NCBI RefSeq assembly: GCF_000429445.1
Contig: NZ_AUBW01000008.1
Location: 1 to 64,000, forward strand
Reading direction: 5' to 3'
Length of the DNA stretch: 64,000 nt
Source of the DNA: Algoriphagus terrigena DSM 22685
Lineage (GTDB): Bacteria; Bacteroidota; Bacteroidia; Cytophagales; Cyclobacteriaceae
Part shown: in pieces, positions 9,087-17,523 of the stretch
Numbering within the stretch: the first letter of the stretch is position 1
Layout of the letters: each line of letters begins with the position of its first letter
Made by a program: the position numbers and the translations under genes
Notes under the pieces: generated by a model
What the model saw: the letters and a program-made list of their open reading frames with translations, nothing else
Told to the model about the DNA's origin: nothing
Database searches by the model: none

Positions 9087-9459
9087 GTGTAGTCTAACCT
9101 TAGCTTTTTCATTTGTGGAAGATTCTCGGCTGGCATTCTCTTTTCAATTTAGCACCCAAAAAGTCGGGGCGGGAAGCTAGCCCTGACTTGGGAAAAAAGT
9201 CTAAATCAATCTTTCTTTTCTTTGTCTTCCCGTCCTCAATTCAGCTTTGGGATGCTGTTACTTGGTTTTGATGAGTTAGGCGACCAAAGAAGTAGGGGTC
9301 GTCGGAGATACGCTGATCAAACCCCAACTAGCTCCGGTGTTTTTGGCCAAATGGAGAATATAAATAATTGTGTACCAAGGGTCTCAACATAAATAAGTTG
9401 AGACCTTTTTTTAGTATCTTTTACCTATATCAATTTTTACCAACCTTAACTCTTGTCTT
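9087..9459. other. Noncoding 373 bp before aqpZ with two hairpins
   Basis: No convincing ORF. There is a 10-bp hairpin with one G-U pair (9161-9170 with 9180-9189) and a strong terminator (9380-9405). Since the previous gene stops at 9086, the terminator ends either a long 3' extension or an independent small RNA, or acts as a leader attenuator of aqpZ. Confidence 0.5.
9380..9405 (+). terminator. Rho-independent terminator upstream of aqpZ
   Basis: The 9-bp stem GGTCTCAAC / GTTGAGACC with an 8-nt AT-only loop is followed by TTTTTTT. It lies 55 bp before the aqpZ start and 290 bp after the preceding stop codon. Confidence 0.8.
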
Positions 9460-10146
9460 ATGAAAAAACTAGTAGCGGAATTCATCGGGACGCTTTGGCT
9501 CGTCTTGGGTGGTTGTGGCAGTGCCGTATTGGCGGCAGGATTTCCCGAGTTGGGAATCGGCTTTGTGGGCGTCTCCTTGGCATTTGGCCTCACGGTCGTG
9601 ACGATGGCCTATGGCATTGGTCACATCTCCGGATGTCACCTGAATCCGGCAGTCTCTGTCGGGCTGTGGATGGGCGGCAGATTTGATGCCAAAGACCTGC
9701 TCCCTTACATCATTGCTCAGGTACTTGGAGGCATCGCGGGAGCCGGGATTTTGTACGTGATTGCGACGGGCAAAGCCGGAGTGGAACTGGGCGGATTTGC
9801 GTCCAACGGATTTGGGGAGGCATCACCGGGTGGATATTCCATGACCGCTGCTTTTGTGACTGAGGTGGTGATGACCTTTATATTTCTGATTGTGATCTTG
9901 GGATCTACCCATCCCAAAGCACCGGCGGGTTTTGCAGGCCTGGCAATCGGTCTTTGTCTAGTCTTGATTCACCTGATCAGCATACCGGTGACCAACACCT
10001 CTGTCAATCCCGCACGAAGTACTTCTCAGGCATTATTTGCCGGTGGAATTTACCTGCAGCAAGTCTGGCTTTTTTGGCTTGCTCCGATCATAGGTGCAGT
10101 TTTGGCTGGGTTGGTTTACAAGAATCTCTCACCGACAAATGAGTAA
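9460..10146 (+). CDS. aqpZ: Aquaporin Z
   Basis: 228 residues, the usual size. Six membrane helices and both NPA boxes: [10 protein letters not shown] (N62-P63-A64) and SVNPARS (N183-P184-A185) with the selectivity arginine R186. H171 in LIHLIS corresponds to the filter histidine of water-selective AqpZ, so water rather than glycerol transport is expected. [20 protein letters not shown] is a standard start. A remnant of a second aquaporin lies downstream at about 10700-10883. Confidence 0.96.
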   Translation: MKKLVAEFIGTLWLVLGGCGSAVLAAGFPELGIGFVGVSLAFGLTVVTMAYGIGHISGCHLNPAVSVGLWMGGRFDAKDLLPYIIAQVLGGIAGAGILYVIATGKAGVELGGFASNGFGEASPGGYSMTAAFVTEVVMTFIFLIVILGSTHPKAPAGFAGLAIGLCLVLIHLISIPVTNTSVNPARSTSQALFAGGIYLQQVWLFWLAPIIGAVLAGLVYKNLSPTNE

Positions 10147-10203
10147 TCTCAGAAGAATTTAGATATTTGATTGAGTTTTTTGTACCACTTAACCCTTACT
10201 AAA

Positions 10204-10638
10204 ATGAAAAAATTATTTCTAGCAGTAATCATAGTTTTTACAGCGCTGAGCGCACATGGCCAAGCTCAAAAGTATTTAAACCTAGGTGGTGTAGGCACTG
10301 GCCTATATGCAGGCCTTGAATTTCCGGTAGGTAGCAAAATAACTGTTGGCCCGAGTGTCTATACAGATTGGGATTTTAACAAGTGGGTTATTGCTGGCAA
10401 AGGTAATTACTATCTTGACGATGCCTTTGGACTTGGATCTCAATGGGATGTTTATGTTGGTGCAAATTTAGGTTACAGACTGGAGGAGATTGACAACAAT
10501 GGTGATGGTGGTGACGGGTTCAACTGGGGAGCACAAGTCGGTGGCCGATGGTTTTGGACCGAAAAATGGGGGATAAATGCAGAATTTGGTGGTGGCTCGG
10601 GTGTTACCGGTGGAGTTGGTATCACTAAAAGGATGTAA
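10204..10638 (+). CDS. Small outer-membrane beta-barrel-like protein
   Basis: 144 residues from ATG 10204. The signal peptide spans residues 1-19 (MKKLFLAVIIVFTALSAHG), with Q and A following. The mature part alternates hydrophobic and polar residues with many Gly and aromatic positions (GVGTGLYAGLEFPVG, VYVGANLGYRL, WGAQVGGRWFW) and ends in a short strand, as in small 8-strand barrels. No named family recognised. It is somewhat more AT-rich than its neighbours. A terminator follows at 10669-10688. It is the first of two similar exported proteins each preceded by aquaporin sequence. Confidence 0.75.
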   Translation: MKKLFLAVIIVFTALSAHGQAQKYLNLGGVGTGLYAGLEFPVGSKITVGPSVYTDWDFNKWVIAGKGNYYLDDAFGLGSQWDVYVGANLGYRLEEIDNNGDGGDGFNWGAQVGGRWFWTEKWGINAEFGGGSGVTGGVGITKRM

Positions 10639-10668
10639 TGCTTAAATAAAATAATTGATTAAAATTTG

Positions 10669-10688
10669 AGAGCGGGGCGACCCGCTCT
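10669..10688 (+). terminator. Rho-independent terminator
   Basis: The 8-bp stem AGAGCGGG / CCCGCTCT with a GCGA loop is followed by a run of T. Its stem is nearly identical to the terminator at 11402-11419. Confidence 0.9.
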
Positions 10689-10699
10689 TTTTTTGTCCG

Positions 10700-10883
10700 T
10701 ATCGGTGATGTCGTCTGGGGAAGCTGCTCATTCCATCCACTGAAAAAGCCAGCCAGGAGCATCCCGGCCTTATTTTGGGGAGAAGAAATTTACTCCTATC
10801 AGCGCCGAATTTTTAAGCTTAATCCAAGAATTGGCGCAATTTTGGCTAAGATCGTCTACAAAAATCTGTCTCCTGCCGAATAG
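10700..10883 (+). pseudogene. Decayed 3' end of a second aquaporin gene
   Basis: Read in the frame that ends with TAG at 10881-10883, this stretch gives KKPARSIPALFWGEEIYSYQ and, a little later, RIGAILAKIVYKNLSPAE. The intact aqpZ ends [19 protein letters not shown] ... [19 protein letters not shown]. The match covers PARS, ALF-G-IY, IGA-LA-(L/I)VYKNLSP and the stop position, so chance is very unlikely. Everything 5' of the second NPA box is missing and the box itself reads KPA. No start codon or promoter is present. Confidence 0.85.
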
Positions 10884-10934
10884 CAGAAGACTCTTTTTTC
10901 TAGTCAATTTCAATTTTACAAACCAACTTATTTT

Positions 10935-11381
10935 ATGAAGTTTTTGAAAGTAATTTCCTTGGTGATGTTTTTAGGCATCTTCGCTGCTCTGGAGTCTCAA
11001 GCACAAGAGGTCGGTATCCGATTTGGAAATGTAAACGGAAACAACGTCGCTGTCGATGGAGTGTTTGCCTTGGGTGAATTTAGCAGGATACATGCCGATG
11101 TCAGCTTTGGAAATGACGGTGTGGGTATCGACGCGCTTTGGAACCCAGTGTACGACAATATATCCACCTCTGATTTTAAATGGTACGCCGGATTTGGTCC
11201 ATCGCTGTTTCTTTCGGATAATTTCAAATTTGGAGTAGCCGGTGAGATCGGGGCAGAATATCCCTTCCCGGACGTTCCCATTACCATCGGCTTGGACTGG
11301 AGACCTTACTTTATCCTTGTCGAGGAAACCAGCTTTGATGCTGGAGGATTCGGCCTCAACATCCGATGGAGATTTAATTGA
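10935..11381 (+). CDS. Small outer-membrane beta-barrel-like protein
   Basis: 148 residues. Signal peptide of about 23 residues ending in ESQAQ. The remainder shows strand-like alternation (IHADVSFGNDGVGIDALW, FKWYAGFGPSLFLSDNFKFG, AGEIGAEYPF) and ends with GLNIRWRFN, a typical C-terminal barrel strand with final aromatic residue. No Pfam family recognised with confidence; general resemblance to small porin-like or OmpW-like barrels. It follows an aquaporin remnant and has a terminator almost identical to that of the first barrel gene, so the pair may descend from a duplicated unit. Confidence 0.78.
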   Translation: MKFLKVISLVMFLGIFAALESQAQEVGIRFGNVNGNNVAVDGVFALGEFSRIHADVSFGNDGVGIDALWNPVYDNISTSDFKWYAGFGPSLFLSDNFKFGVAGEIGAEYPFPDVPITIGLDWRPYFILVEETSFDAGGFGLNIRWRFN

Positions 11382-11401
11382 TTGCTTACCACTGATGACC
11401 G

Positions 11402-11419
11402 GAGCGGGGAAACCCGCTC
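11402..11419 (+). terminator. Rho-independent terminator with GAAA tetraloop
   Basis: The stem GAGCGGG / CCCGCTC with a GAAA loop is followed by TATTTTTTT. It ends only 13 bp before the next start codon. Confidence 0.9.
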
Positions 11420-11431
11420 TATTTTTTTGCC

Positions 11432-11893
11432 ATGGAATTAATATTGGAAGGTGAGTTTCTACTGGAACGGTTTGCCGGCAAGGGTGGCTGGACTTTCGTG
11501 CGTGTTCCGGTGAGCCGTTTGCCTGGCGGCAAAGCTTTTGGCATGGTCAAGCTCAACGGGAGCATCGACGAGTTTGAATTTGTCGGCAAGCACCTCATGC
11601 CGATGAAAAAGGGCATTCTCTTCTTGCCCGTCTCCAAACCAATTCGAACTCAAATCGGCAAAGAGGAAGGCGACGTGGTGTTGCTCAAGCTATACCGCGA
11701 AGACATGCCCTCCACAACGCCGCAGGAGCTGATCGATTGCCTGGAAGACGATCCGGGTAAACTTTCGCTTTTCTACCTGCTGAGGGAAAGCGAGCAAAAA
11801 GAATGGGTCGAATTCATCTACAGCGCAGATTCTGACGACGTCAAGGCTAGCCGAATCGTCAAGCTGCTGGATGAGCTAAAGCCCGATTCCTAA
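11432..11893 (+). CDS. DUF1905 / YdeI-OmpD-associated domain protein
   Basis: 153 residues. The N-terminal half resembles DUF1905 (FAGKGGWTFVRVPVSRL, AFGMVKLNGSID, HLMPMKKGILFLPVSKPIR). The C-terminal half (PQELIDCLEDDPGKLSLFYLL, EWVEFIYSADSDDVKASRI) fits the short YdeI/OmpD-associated helical domain that often follows it. Family members have been linked to bacteriocin protection but no biochemical role is established. The gene converges with the TonB-dependent receptor and their stop codons overlap (11890-11893). Confidence 0.8.
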   Translation: MELILEGEFLLERFAGKGGWTFVRVPVSRLPGGKAFGMVKLNGSIDEFEFVGKHLMPMKKGILFLPVSKPIRTQIGKEEGDVVLLKLYREDMPSTTPQELIDCLEDDPGKLSLFYLLRESEQKEWVEFIYSADSDDVKASRIVKLLDELKPDS

Positions 11894-14292
11894 AATTCCA
11901 CAATGATGCCGACCGTGGGCAAAACGCTTCCGGCCGGATTTTCAATGAGTTTCAGCAGGTACCGGCTGGGATCGGTCGGGTCAATCAGGATGTCGCCCGA
12001 CTCATCTCTGACAGGAATAAGGATGGGAGCCTGTGCGGCCTGGAAATTATAGAGATTTTGGATATCCACGTACCAGTTGAGATTCCAGCGCTTGAAGTAG
12101 TACTTTTTGTCAATCCTGAGATCCAGTTGGTGAAATGGGTCCAGACGAATGGCGTTGATCTGGCTGTAGTCCAGTATTCCGGCATTTCTCAGATCCCAGT
12201 TGCTGATCAGGCTGGACTCCTCCAAGTCGTAGGGAGTGTACGGGGTTCCGCCAAGAAATCTCCATCGGGCACCGACTTCCCAATTTTTCCCAAACCGCTT
12301 CCCCGCCGTTAGACTGACGATGAATTTGTTGTCCCAAGAGGAGGGAACGAAGCCCTCGGTATTGGGATTGGTAAATTCGCTTCGAACCAAGGTCAGGGCT
12401 GCGATCCCGTAAAAATCATTGAATAGTCGCTGTTGAGCCAAAAATTCCAGTCCGTAGGCCCGCCCTTCAGAATTCGAGACGACGGGCTCGTTTCCGATCA
12501 CCCCAAAATCGGCTCCCAGATTCGCCAGCGATATTCCGTTTCGGATTGAGGAGGGATAGTTACTGTATTTCTTGTAAAAAGTCTCAACCGTGAATCGCCG
12601 ATTTTTGTCAGGTCTGAGCCACTCGATCCCGGCGATAAACTGGGTGTTTCTGATAAAGCGGACGTCATTCTCGCGATTTTCGAGCTCTCCATCGCCGTTA
12701 CGATACCCCAACACCGTGTAGGGAGGCTTTTGATAATAAATGCCGGTATTGGCGGTGACAAACAGATTTGGCTTGAGTTGGTAGGAAAAGGAAATCCTCG
12801 GACTGATCTGATTCAGCGGATTCGAAGCAGTCTTCGCAAAGTCCGCACCGTCCATGCGGATACCTCCAGTCAAGAGCAGCCGTTCTCCGTAGAAATTCTT
12901 GCTTCCAGATACAAAAGCACCGTATTGGTTGAAAAATGAGGTCGACTCCACCTCGATCACCTCGCCGCTCGCCGCGAGGGTAGATCGGTCGTAGTTGCTG
13001 ATGAAATATCTGGAATACTGATAGTTAAGCCCATACTTGAAAGTAAATCCTTTCGCAAAAATGCTGTTTTCTGCCCTGAATTTATTTTCTGATTCCTGTG
13101 AGGAATAGTCGAAAAGCAGATTGGCAGCCGAGCTTTCATCGTTGCCCGCATACTTGTAAGACTGGTTGCTGAGCATATTTCTGCTGAGGACAAACGTCCA
13201 AAAGCCATTTTCGCGAAAACGCTTCAGCCGGAGTCCGGTGGCATAGTTCCACTGCTTCTGCACCGGAAGCACATCCAGCAGATACAGCCTATTTTCCAGG
13301 TCCTCACCCGTCTCTCCCTCCGGAATTTCCTCATTCAGCTCAAAGTTGTCTATCGCTCCCAATCCGATAAAGGTCAACTCTGTTTTGTCATTCAGCTTGG
13401 TGGTAGTTTTGAGCTGAAAGTCATTGAAAGTGGGCAAAAATGGCAGCTCCAGCAGCTTAAAAAGTCCTTGAAGATAAGATCGCCGGGCCGAGAGCGAGTA
13501 TGTAGTCTTGTCGGAAATGGGCCCTTCGTTGGACAGCGTCAGCTCCGAAGCCCCGACGGTGACCTGCGTGGCCATCTTGTCTCTTCGGCCCTCCTTGAGT
13601 TGAATTTCGAAAAAGGAACTCATCGCATCCATCCTGTTGGCGGGAAATCCCCCTGCGATGAGATCGACATTTTTGATCAGGTTGACGTTGAGGATGCCCA
13701 CCGGCCCGCCCGAGGAGCCTTGGGTCGAAAAGTGGTTGATCACCGGCACTTCGATCTCGTCGACATAGAATTTGTTTTCGTTGGGAGCGCCGCCTCTGAT
13801 GAGGATGTCATTACGAAAGCTCGGCGTGCTCGCCACACCCGGCAACGCCTGGATGACGCGGGAGATATCCCGATTTCCGCCCGGATAACGTTCTATTTCA
13901 CTGGCATTGAGCTTTCGGACGGACAGCGGCGTCTCCTCAGATCGGGAAAATTCGCTGCTGACGACGACTTCACTGAGGTCCGCCGCGTCTTCCTGCAGCT
14001 GAAAATCCAGCTGAACCGGCTTGGCCAACGTCACCTGAACTTCAAATACGGTGGCGGTCTTGAACCCAACAAAACTTGCCCTGACATTGTAAAGCCCAGG
14101 AGGAACGGAGGAGATTTGGTACATCCCATTTTCGTCGCTGATCGCTCCCAATTCTGTGTCAAGGATCAAAATATTGGCAAAACTGACCGGTTCGTTGTTG
14201 ACCGGATTTACTACTTTCCCGCGGATGACTCCCTGCGAAAATGCCTGAAAAGTAACTGTGATAAAGACCAGAATGGTCAATCTGAATTTCAT
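11890..14292 (-). CDS. TonB-dependent receptor with carboxypeptidase-regulatory-like N-domain
   Basis: 800 residues from ATG 14292. Signal peptide MKFRLTILVFITVTFQAFS. A CarboxypepD_reg-like beta-sandwich (about 20-105) contains GVIRGKVVNPVNNEPVSFAN and YNVRASFVGFKT. The plug domain follows (about 120-225), with DISRVIQALPGVAS and DILIRGGAPNENKFYVDE, and then a 22-strand barrel ending in PTVGIIVEF with the terminal Phe. It imports a bound ligand across the outer membrane using TonB energy. No SusD partner or siderophore gene is adjacent, so the ligand is unknown. The upstream start at 14334 would put extra residues before the signal peptide and is rejected. Confidence 0.92.
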   Translation of the reverse strand: MKFRLTILVFITVTFQAFSQGVIRGKVVNPVNNEPVSFANILILDTELGAISDENGMYQISSVPPGLYNVRASFVGFKTATVFEVQVTLAKPVQLDFQLQEDAADLSEVVVSSEFSRSEETPLSVRKLNASEIERYPGGNRDISRVIQALPGVASTPSFRNDILIRGGAPNENKFYVDEIEVPVINHFSTQGSSGGPVGILNVNLIKNVDLIAGGFPANRMDAMSSFFEIQLKEGRRDKMATQVTVGASELTLSNEGPISDKTTYSLSARRSYLQGLFKLLELPFLPTFNDFQLKTTTKLNDKTELTFIGLGAIDNFELNEEIPEGETGEDLENRLYLLDVLPVQKQWNYATGLRLKRFRENGFWTFVLSRNMLSNQSYKYAGNDESSAANLLFDYSSQESENKFRAENSIFAKGFTFKYGLNYQYSRYFISNYDRSTLAASGEVIEVESTSFFNQYGAFVSGSKNFYGERLLLTGGIRMDGADFAKTASNPLNQISPRISFSYQLKPNLFVTANTGIYYQKPPYTVLGYRNGDGELENRENDVRFIRNTQFIAGIEWLRPDKNRRFTVETFYKKYSNYPSSIRNGISLANLGADFGVIGNEPVVSNSEGRAYGLEFLAQQRLFNDFYGIAALTLVRSEFTNPNTEGFVPSSWDNKFIVSLTAGKRFGKNWEVGARWRFLGGTPYTPYDLEESSLISNWDLRNAGILDYSQINAIRLDPFHQLDLRIDKKYYFKRWNLNWYVDIQNLYNFQAAQAPILIPVRDESGDILIDPTDPSRYLLKLIENPAGSVLPTVGIIVEF

Positions 14293-14374
14293 GGAAGGAG
14301 TTGGTTTAGGACTAGAATCAAAATACAGCCACAAAGTTTAGTAGTTCAAGAAATTTTGACAAAAATCAACAGAT

Positions 14375-15085
14375 TCAAGCAGCCTTTTTTTCTTTTTCTC
14401 TCCAAAGTCTCCACCAGGGAGTACCCGGAGCGTCGTGATGCTCGTAGTGATATCCAAAAAAGTAGCAGCTCAAAAAGGCCCAAAGGTGGTTTTTGGATTG
14501 GGTGTCCGAATGGTGCTTGTTGTCGTGATCCCCGCGGTGGGGAAGGTAGGTGCCAAAGTAAAACAGCTGAAAGGTCGAAAGGATCGCTGGAAGCATCCAA
14601 AAGACGATGAGATTTTCGGTATTGAAAAACAGCTTCAGGATATTGAAAGTCACTGCCATCAGCAGAATCTGCCAGACAGTCACGTACTGCCGGATAAAGC
14701 TGACGTACCAGATCAGAAAATTGCCCGAATCATGGTAATCCGGATCCTCCGCAGTGGCAACATGGCGGTGGTGGGCATGATGCCTGGGGAACAGCCGTTT
14801 GTAAAAATTGAAAGAGAACAGAATAGCGGCTATCCATCCGGTGAGGTCATTACTTTTTTTATTAGAAGAAACGACCCCGTGCATCGCGTCGTGAGCCGTG
14901 ATAAAAAGCCCCGTGTATAAATGCATCTGGACTAAAATCCCGAGATAAACCCAGGGATTCGCCCACGAAATCGTCAGCCGGAGCAAGATGGAAAGTGATA
15001 CAAACCACAGCAGGATAATCGTCCATCCGATGGCCAATCCTTTCGGATCGACTGGGTTGGAAGTAGAAGATCTGCCCGAGTCCAT
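14375..15085 (-). CDS. crtW: Beta-carotene ketolase CrtW
   Basis: 236 residues from ATG 15085. This membrane di-iron enzyme has the CrtW histidine pattern: HDAMHG (65-70), RHHAHHRH (101-108) and YHYEHHDAP (212-220) followed by PWWRL. It introduces a 4-keto group on a beta-ionone ring using O2. It is the last gene of the minus-strand crt operon, 17 bp after ispH. Plain fatty-acid desaturases share the His boxes, but FITAHDAMHG and EHHDAPGTPWWRL are ketolase-like. A longer form starting at 15145 would overlap ispH and lacks similarity. Confidence 0.9.
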   Translation of the reverse strand: MDSGRSSTSNPVDPKGLAIGWTIILLWFVSLSILLRLTISWANPWVYLGILVQMHLYTGLFITAHDAMHGVVSSNKKSNDLTGWIAAILFSFNFYKRLFPRHHAHHRHVATAEDPDYHDSGNFLIWYVSFIRQYVTVWQILLMAVTFNILKLFFNTENLIVFWMLPAILSTFQLFYFGTYLPHRGDHDNKHHSDTQSKNHLWAFLSCYFFGYHYEHHDAPGTPWWRLWREKEKKAA

Positions 15086-15102
15086 AAGAGTAGTACGCTT
15101 GA

Positions 15103-15948
15103 TCAAAGGGTCAGGATGCGTTCTTTCACCTGCTCCATCAGCCACATGGGAGTGGAGGTGGCACCGCAGATTCCTACAGATTCATCTTGCCCAAACCAAC
15201 TTGGATCTACCTGCTCTGGATTAGAAACAAAGTATGTATTCGGATTGCTCTCTTGGCAGGCTTTGAAGAGCACCTTGCCGTTGGAGGATTTGGAGCCCGC
15301 AACAAACACGATCTTGTCATACTTTCTGACGAATTCACGCAGGTCCTTGTCGCGATTAGATACCTGTCGACAGATTGTGTCATTGGTGTTGACAGTGATC
15401 CCGTTTTTTCGTAGCGTTTCGTTGATTTCGTAAAACTTATCAGTGCTTTTGGTAGTCTGGCTGTAGAGCGTGAGGTTTCTCGGAAGACTGTCAAGGTCCA
15501 GTTCTGATATGTCCTGGAATACCACCGCCTTGTTGCCAGTCTGACCCAGCAGGCCAATGACTTCCGCATGCCCGTGTTTGCCGTAGATGTAGATAGTTTC
15601 CTTTTTGTCAAAAGAGCTTTTGATCCGGTTTTGCAGTTTGAGCACCACCGGACAGCTGGCATCGATCAGGGTCAGGTTGTTTTTCAACGCCAACTCGTAG
15701 GTAGCAGGCGGCTCTCCGTGAGCGCGGATCAGGACTTTTTCGTCTCTCAATCCATATAAGTCGCCGTGATCGATGATTTTAAGGCCTCTTCTGGCGAGTC
15801 GCGCGACTTCCTCGTCGTTGTGCACGATATCGCCGAGACAGTAGAGATGACCCTGCTCGTCCAGGATCTCTTCGGCCATCTCGACGGCATAGACCACACC
15901 AAAGCAAAATCCGGAATGCGTGTCAATATGTACTTGGAGACCTTTCAT
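15103..15948 (-). CDS. ispH: 4-hydroxy-3-methylbut-2-enyl diphosphate reductase
   Basis: 281 residues. The three [4Fe-4S] cysteines are present: C15 in GFCFGV, C99 in DASCP and C193 in TICRQVSNR. The substrate-contact motifs IVHN, RAHGEPP, YGKHGHAEV and GATSTP are in order. It makes IPP and DMAPP in the last step of the MEP pathway. Its start overlaps the crtYcd stop by 4 bp (ATGA, 15945-15948) and crtW follows, so a precursor-supply enzyme is embedded in the carotenoid operon. Confidence 0.95.
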   Translation of the reverse strand: MKGLQVHIDTHSGFCFGVVYAVEMAEEILDEQGHLYCLGDIVHNDEEVARLARRGLKIIDHGDLYGLRDEKVLIRAHGEPPATYELALKNNLTLIDASCPVVLKLQNRIKSSFDKKETIYIYGKHGHAEVIGLLGQTGNKAVVFQDISELDLDSLPRNLTLYSQTTKSTDKFYEINETLRKNGITVNTNDTICRQVSNRDKDLREFVRKYDKIVFVAGSKSSNGKVLFKACQESNPNTYFVSNPEQVDPSWFGQDESVGICGATSTPMWLMEQVKERILTL

Positions 15949-16661
15949 ATACTATCAACTCCAGAGGTTCGCAATTGTTTTTGGCTGCGGATCTTTTCGA
16001 AGATGCTGACATTCAGTAGCAACAAAGACATCGAATAGACCAAATCCTCGACCGGCACCGTCCAGATCCGGATTCCCAGATTTTCGGCGTCGTTGTAGAT
16101 CACGACAGGCTCTTCGGTCAGTCCTCCGGTAAGAATGCCATTGCACAGGATGAAGGGGATCAAATGAACCAGATAGGTGAACAAGAATCTACCCAGAAAG
16201 CGATCGTTGAAAATGAGAAAATGACCCAGCAGCACCAATGCTCCCAACAGAAAATTGAACGAAGTGTACAACTGGTCTAAATGAAGCAGTCCAAATCCCA
16301 GGAGGAAGGGAACCATCACGTAGACAGTCGGCTTTGCAAAAGGCCGAAAGATGTCTTTGGGGAAAAAGTATCGCAGTACTTCATAGATGAATATGCAGGC
16401 AAATGGAATGACAAAAAAGAACAGGATCTCCTCGATCGGAAGACCATAGATGAAAGCCCCCAAGACGTATCTCGGATTGAATTCCCAAACGCCGATCTCG
16501 GTAAACCAGTAATCCCAAACCAAAAAGATCAATGCTGACAAAAGTAAAGCAGGAAAAAGCGCATACCACTGCGACGCATAGCGGACCCGATGCTCAAAAG
16601 ACCGGGCAAGCGGGAACGAAAGTGCAAAGAGCAAAACTCCTGAATAGAGGTATTTTTCCAT
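15945..16661 (-). CDS. crtYcd: Lycopene cyclase, fusion-type CrtYcd
   Basis: 238 residues and about seven hydrophobic segments. It contains two related halves, each like one of the small heterodimeric CrtYc and CrtYd subunits of actinobacteria; the family block GLPIEEILFFFVIPFACIF and the preceding DYWFTEIGVWEFNPRY are clear. Such fused cyclases are known from Algoriphagus, archaea and, as part of larger proteins, fungi. It cyclises psi ends of lycopene to beta ends. Starts with TGATG overlap on crtB (16659-16663) and overlaps ispH, so translation is coupled on both sides. Confidence 0.88.
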   Translation of the reverse strand: MEKYLYSGVLLFALSFPLARSFEHRVRYASQWYALFPALLLSALIFLVWDYWFTEIGVWEFNPRYVLGAFIYGLPIEEILFFFVIPFACIFIYEVLRYFFPKDIFRPFAKPTVYVMVPFLLGFGLLHLDQLYTSFNFLLGALVLLGHFLIFNDRFLGRFLFTYLVHLIPFILCNGILTGGLTEEPVVIYNDAENLGIRIWTVPVEDLVYSMSLLLLNVSIFEKIRSQKQLRTSGVDSI

Positions 16662-17503
16662 CAGAGCATTCCGAGTTTTGTTTCGAAATACATCCCGACA
16701 AAAAGGGACAGTTTCTGGGAATTGGGGATTCTGACCCGTCTCTTGGTGAGGGTGTCAGCCGGCATTCCTTTGATTTTGTCGAATAGTTTCTGGTAGTAGC
16801 GATAGGCGATCCGAACGCCAAATTTTGCTCCAGCGGGCAAATTGTCGATACCGATCAACGAATCGTTGAAGTCTTTTTGGATGTCTGCTTCAATCTCCCC
16901 TTTCATCGCGTTGTCAAACCGGAGATAGTCTACGCCGGGGAAATAGACTCGGCCGCGCTCCTCATAGTCACTTTTTATATCCCGGAGAAAATTTACTTTT
17001 TGAAAGGCAGATCCCAGCTTGCAGGCCGGAATGCGAAGGCGCTCGTACGCCTCGGCGTCACCTTCGCAGAAAACCTTGAGACACATCAGCCCGACTACCT
17101 CTGCGGAGCCGTAGATGTATTCGGAATAGCGTGAATCGCTGTAGGTCTGGAAATCCAAATCCATTGCCATGCTATGCAGAAACGCCTCGATAAGCGCCGA
17201 GTCGATCTGGTAGCGGTTGACCACGAGCTGAAAGGCATGGAGTACCGGGTTTAGCGATACTCCACTCTCTAAAGCCAAGTATGTGTCAGTTCTAAATCGG
17301 GCTAAGAGTTCTTTCTTGTCTTTATCATGAAACGTGTCTACGATTTCATCGGCATATCGGACAAAACCATAGATCGCATAGATGGGCATGTGAAACTTTT
17401 TGTCCATCGTCTTGATCCCCAACGTGAAGCTGGTGCTGTACCGCTGCGTGATCAGCCGGCTACACTCCAGAGAAGTTTGGTCAAAAAGCGCTATAGAGTC
17501 CAT
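16661..17503 (-). CDS. crtB: Phytoene synthase CrtB
   Basis: 280 residues. Both aspartate-rich motifs of the trans-isoprenyl head-to-head synthases are present: ADEIVD (D52-x3-D56) and RDIKSDYEERGR (D175-x3-D179). Also present are YSTSFTLG near the start and YFP after the second motif. It condenses two geranylgeranyl diphosphates to phytoene. Placed 20 bp after crtI and overlapping crtYcd. The GGPP synthase gene crtE is not in this window. Confidence 0.95.
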   Translation of the reverse strand: MDSIALFDQTSLECSRLITQRYSTSFTLGIKTMDKKFHMPIYAIYGFVRYADEIVDTFHDKDKKELLARFRTDTYLALESGVSLNPVLHAFQLVVNRYQIDSALIEAFLHSMAMDLDFQTYSDSRYSEYIYGSAEVVGLMCLKVFCEGDAEAYERLRIPACKLGSAFQKVNFLRDIKSDYEERGRVYFPGVDYLRFDNAMKGEIEADIQKDFNDSLIGIDNLPAGAKFGVRIAYRYYQKLFDKIKGMPADTLTKRRVRIPNSQKLSLFVGMYFETKLGML

Positions 17504-17523
17504 TGTTATAATATACTAAATGT

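Noticed and set aside
13468..14610. 380-codon ORF on the plus strand
   Set aside because: It lies antisense to the TonB-dependent receptor, has no domain, signal or sensible composition, and the receptor frame is unmistakable.
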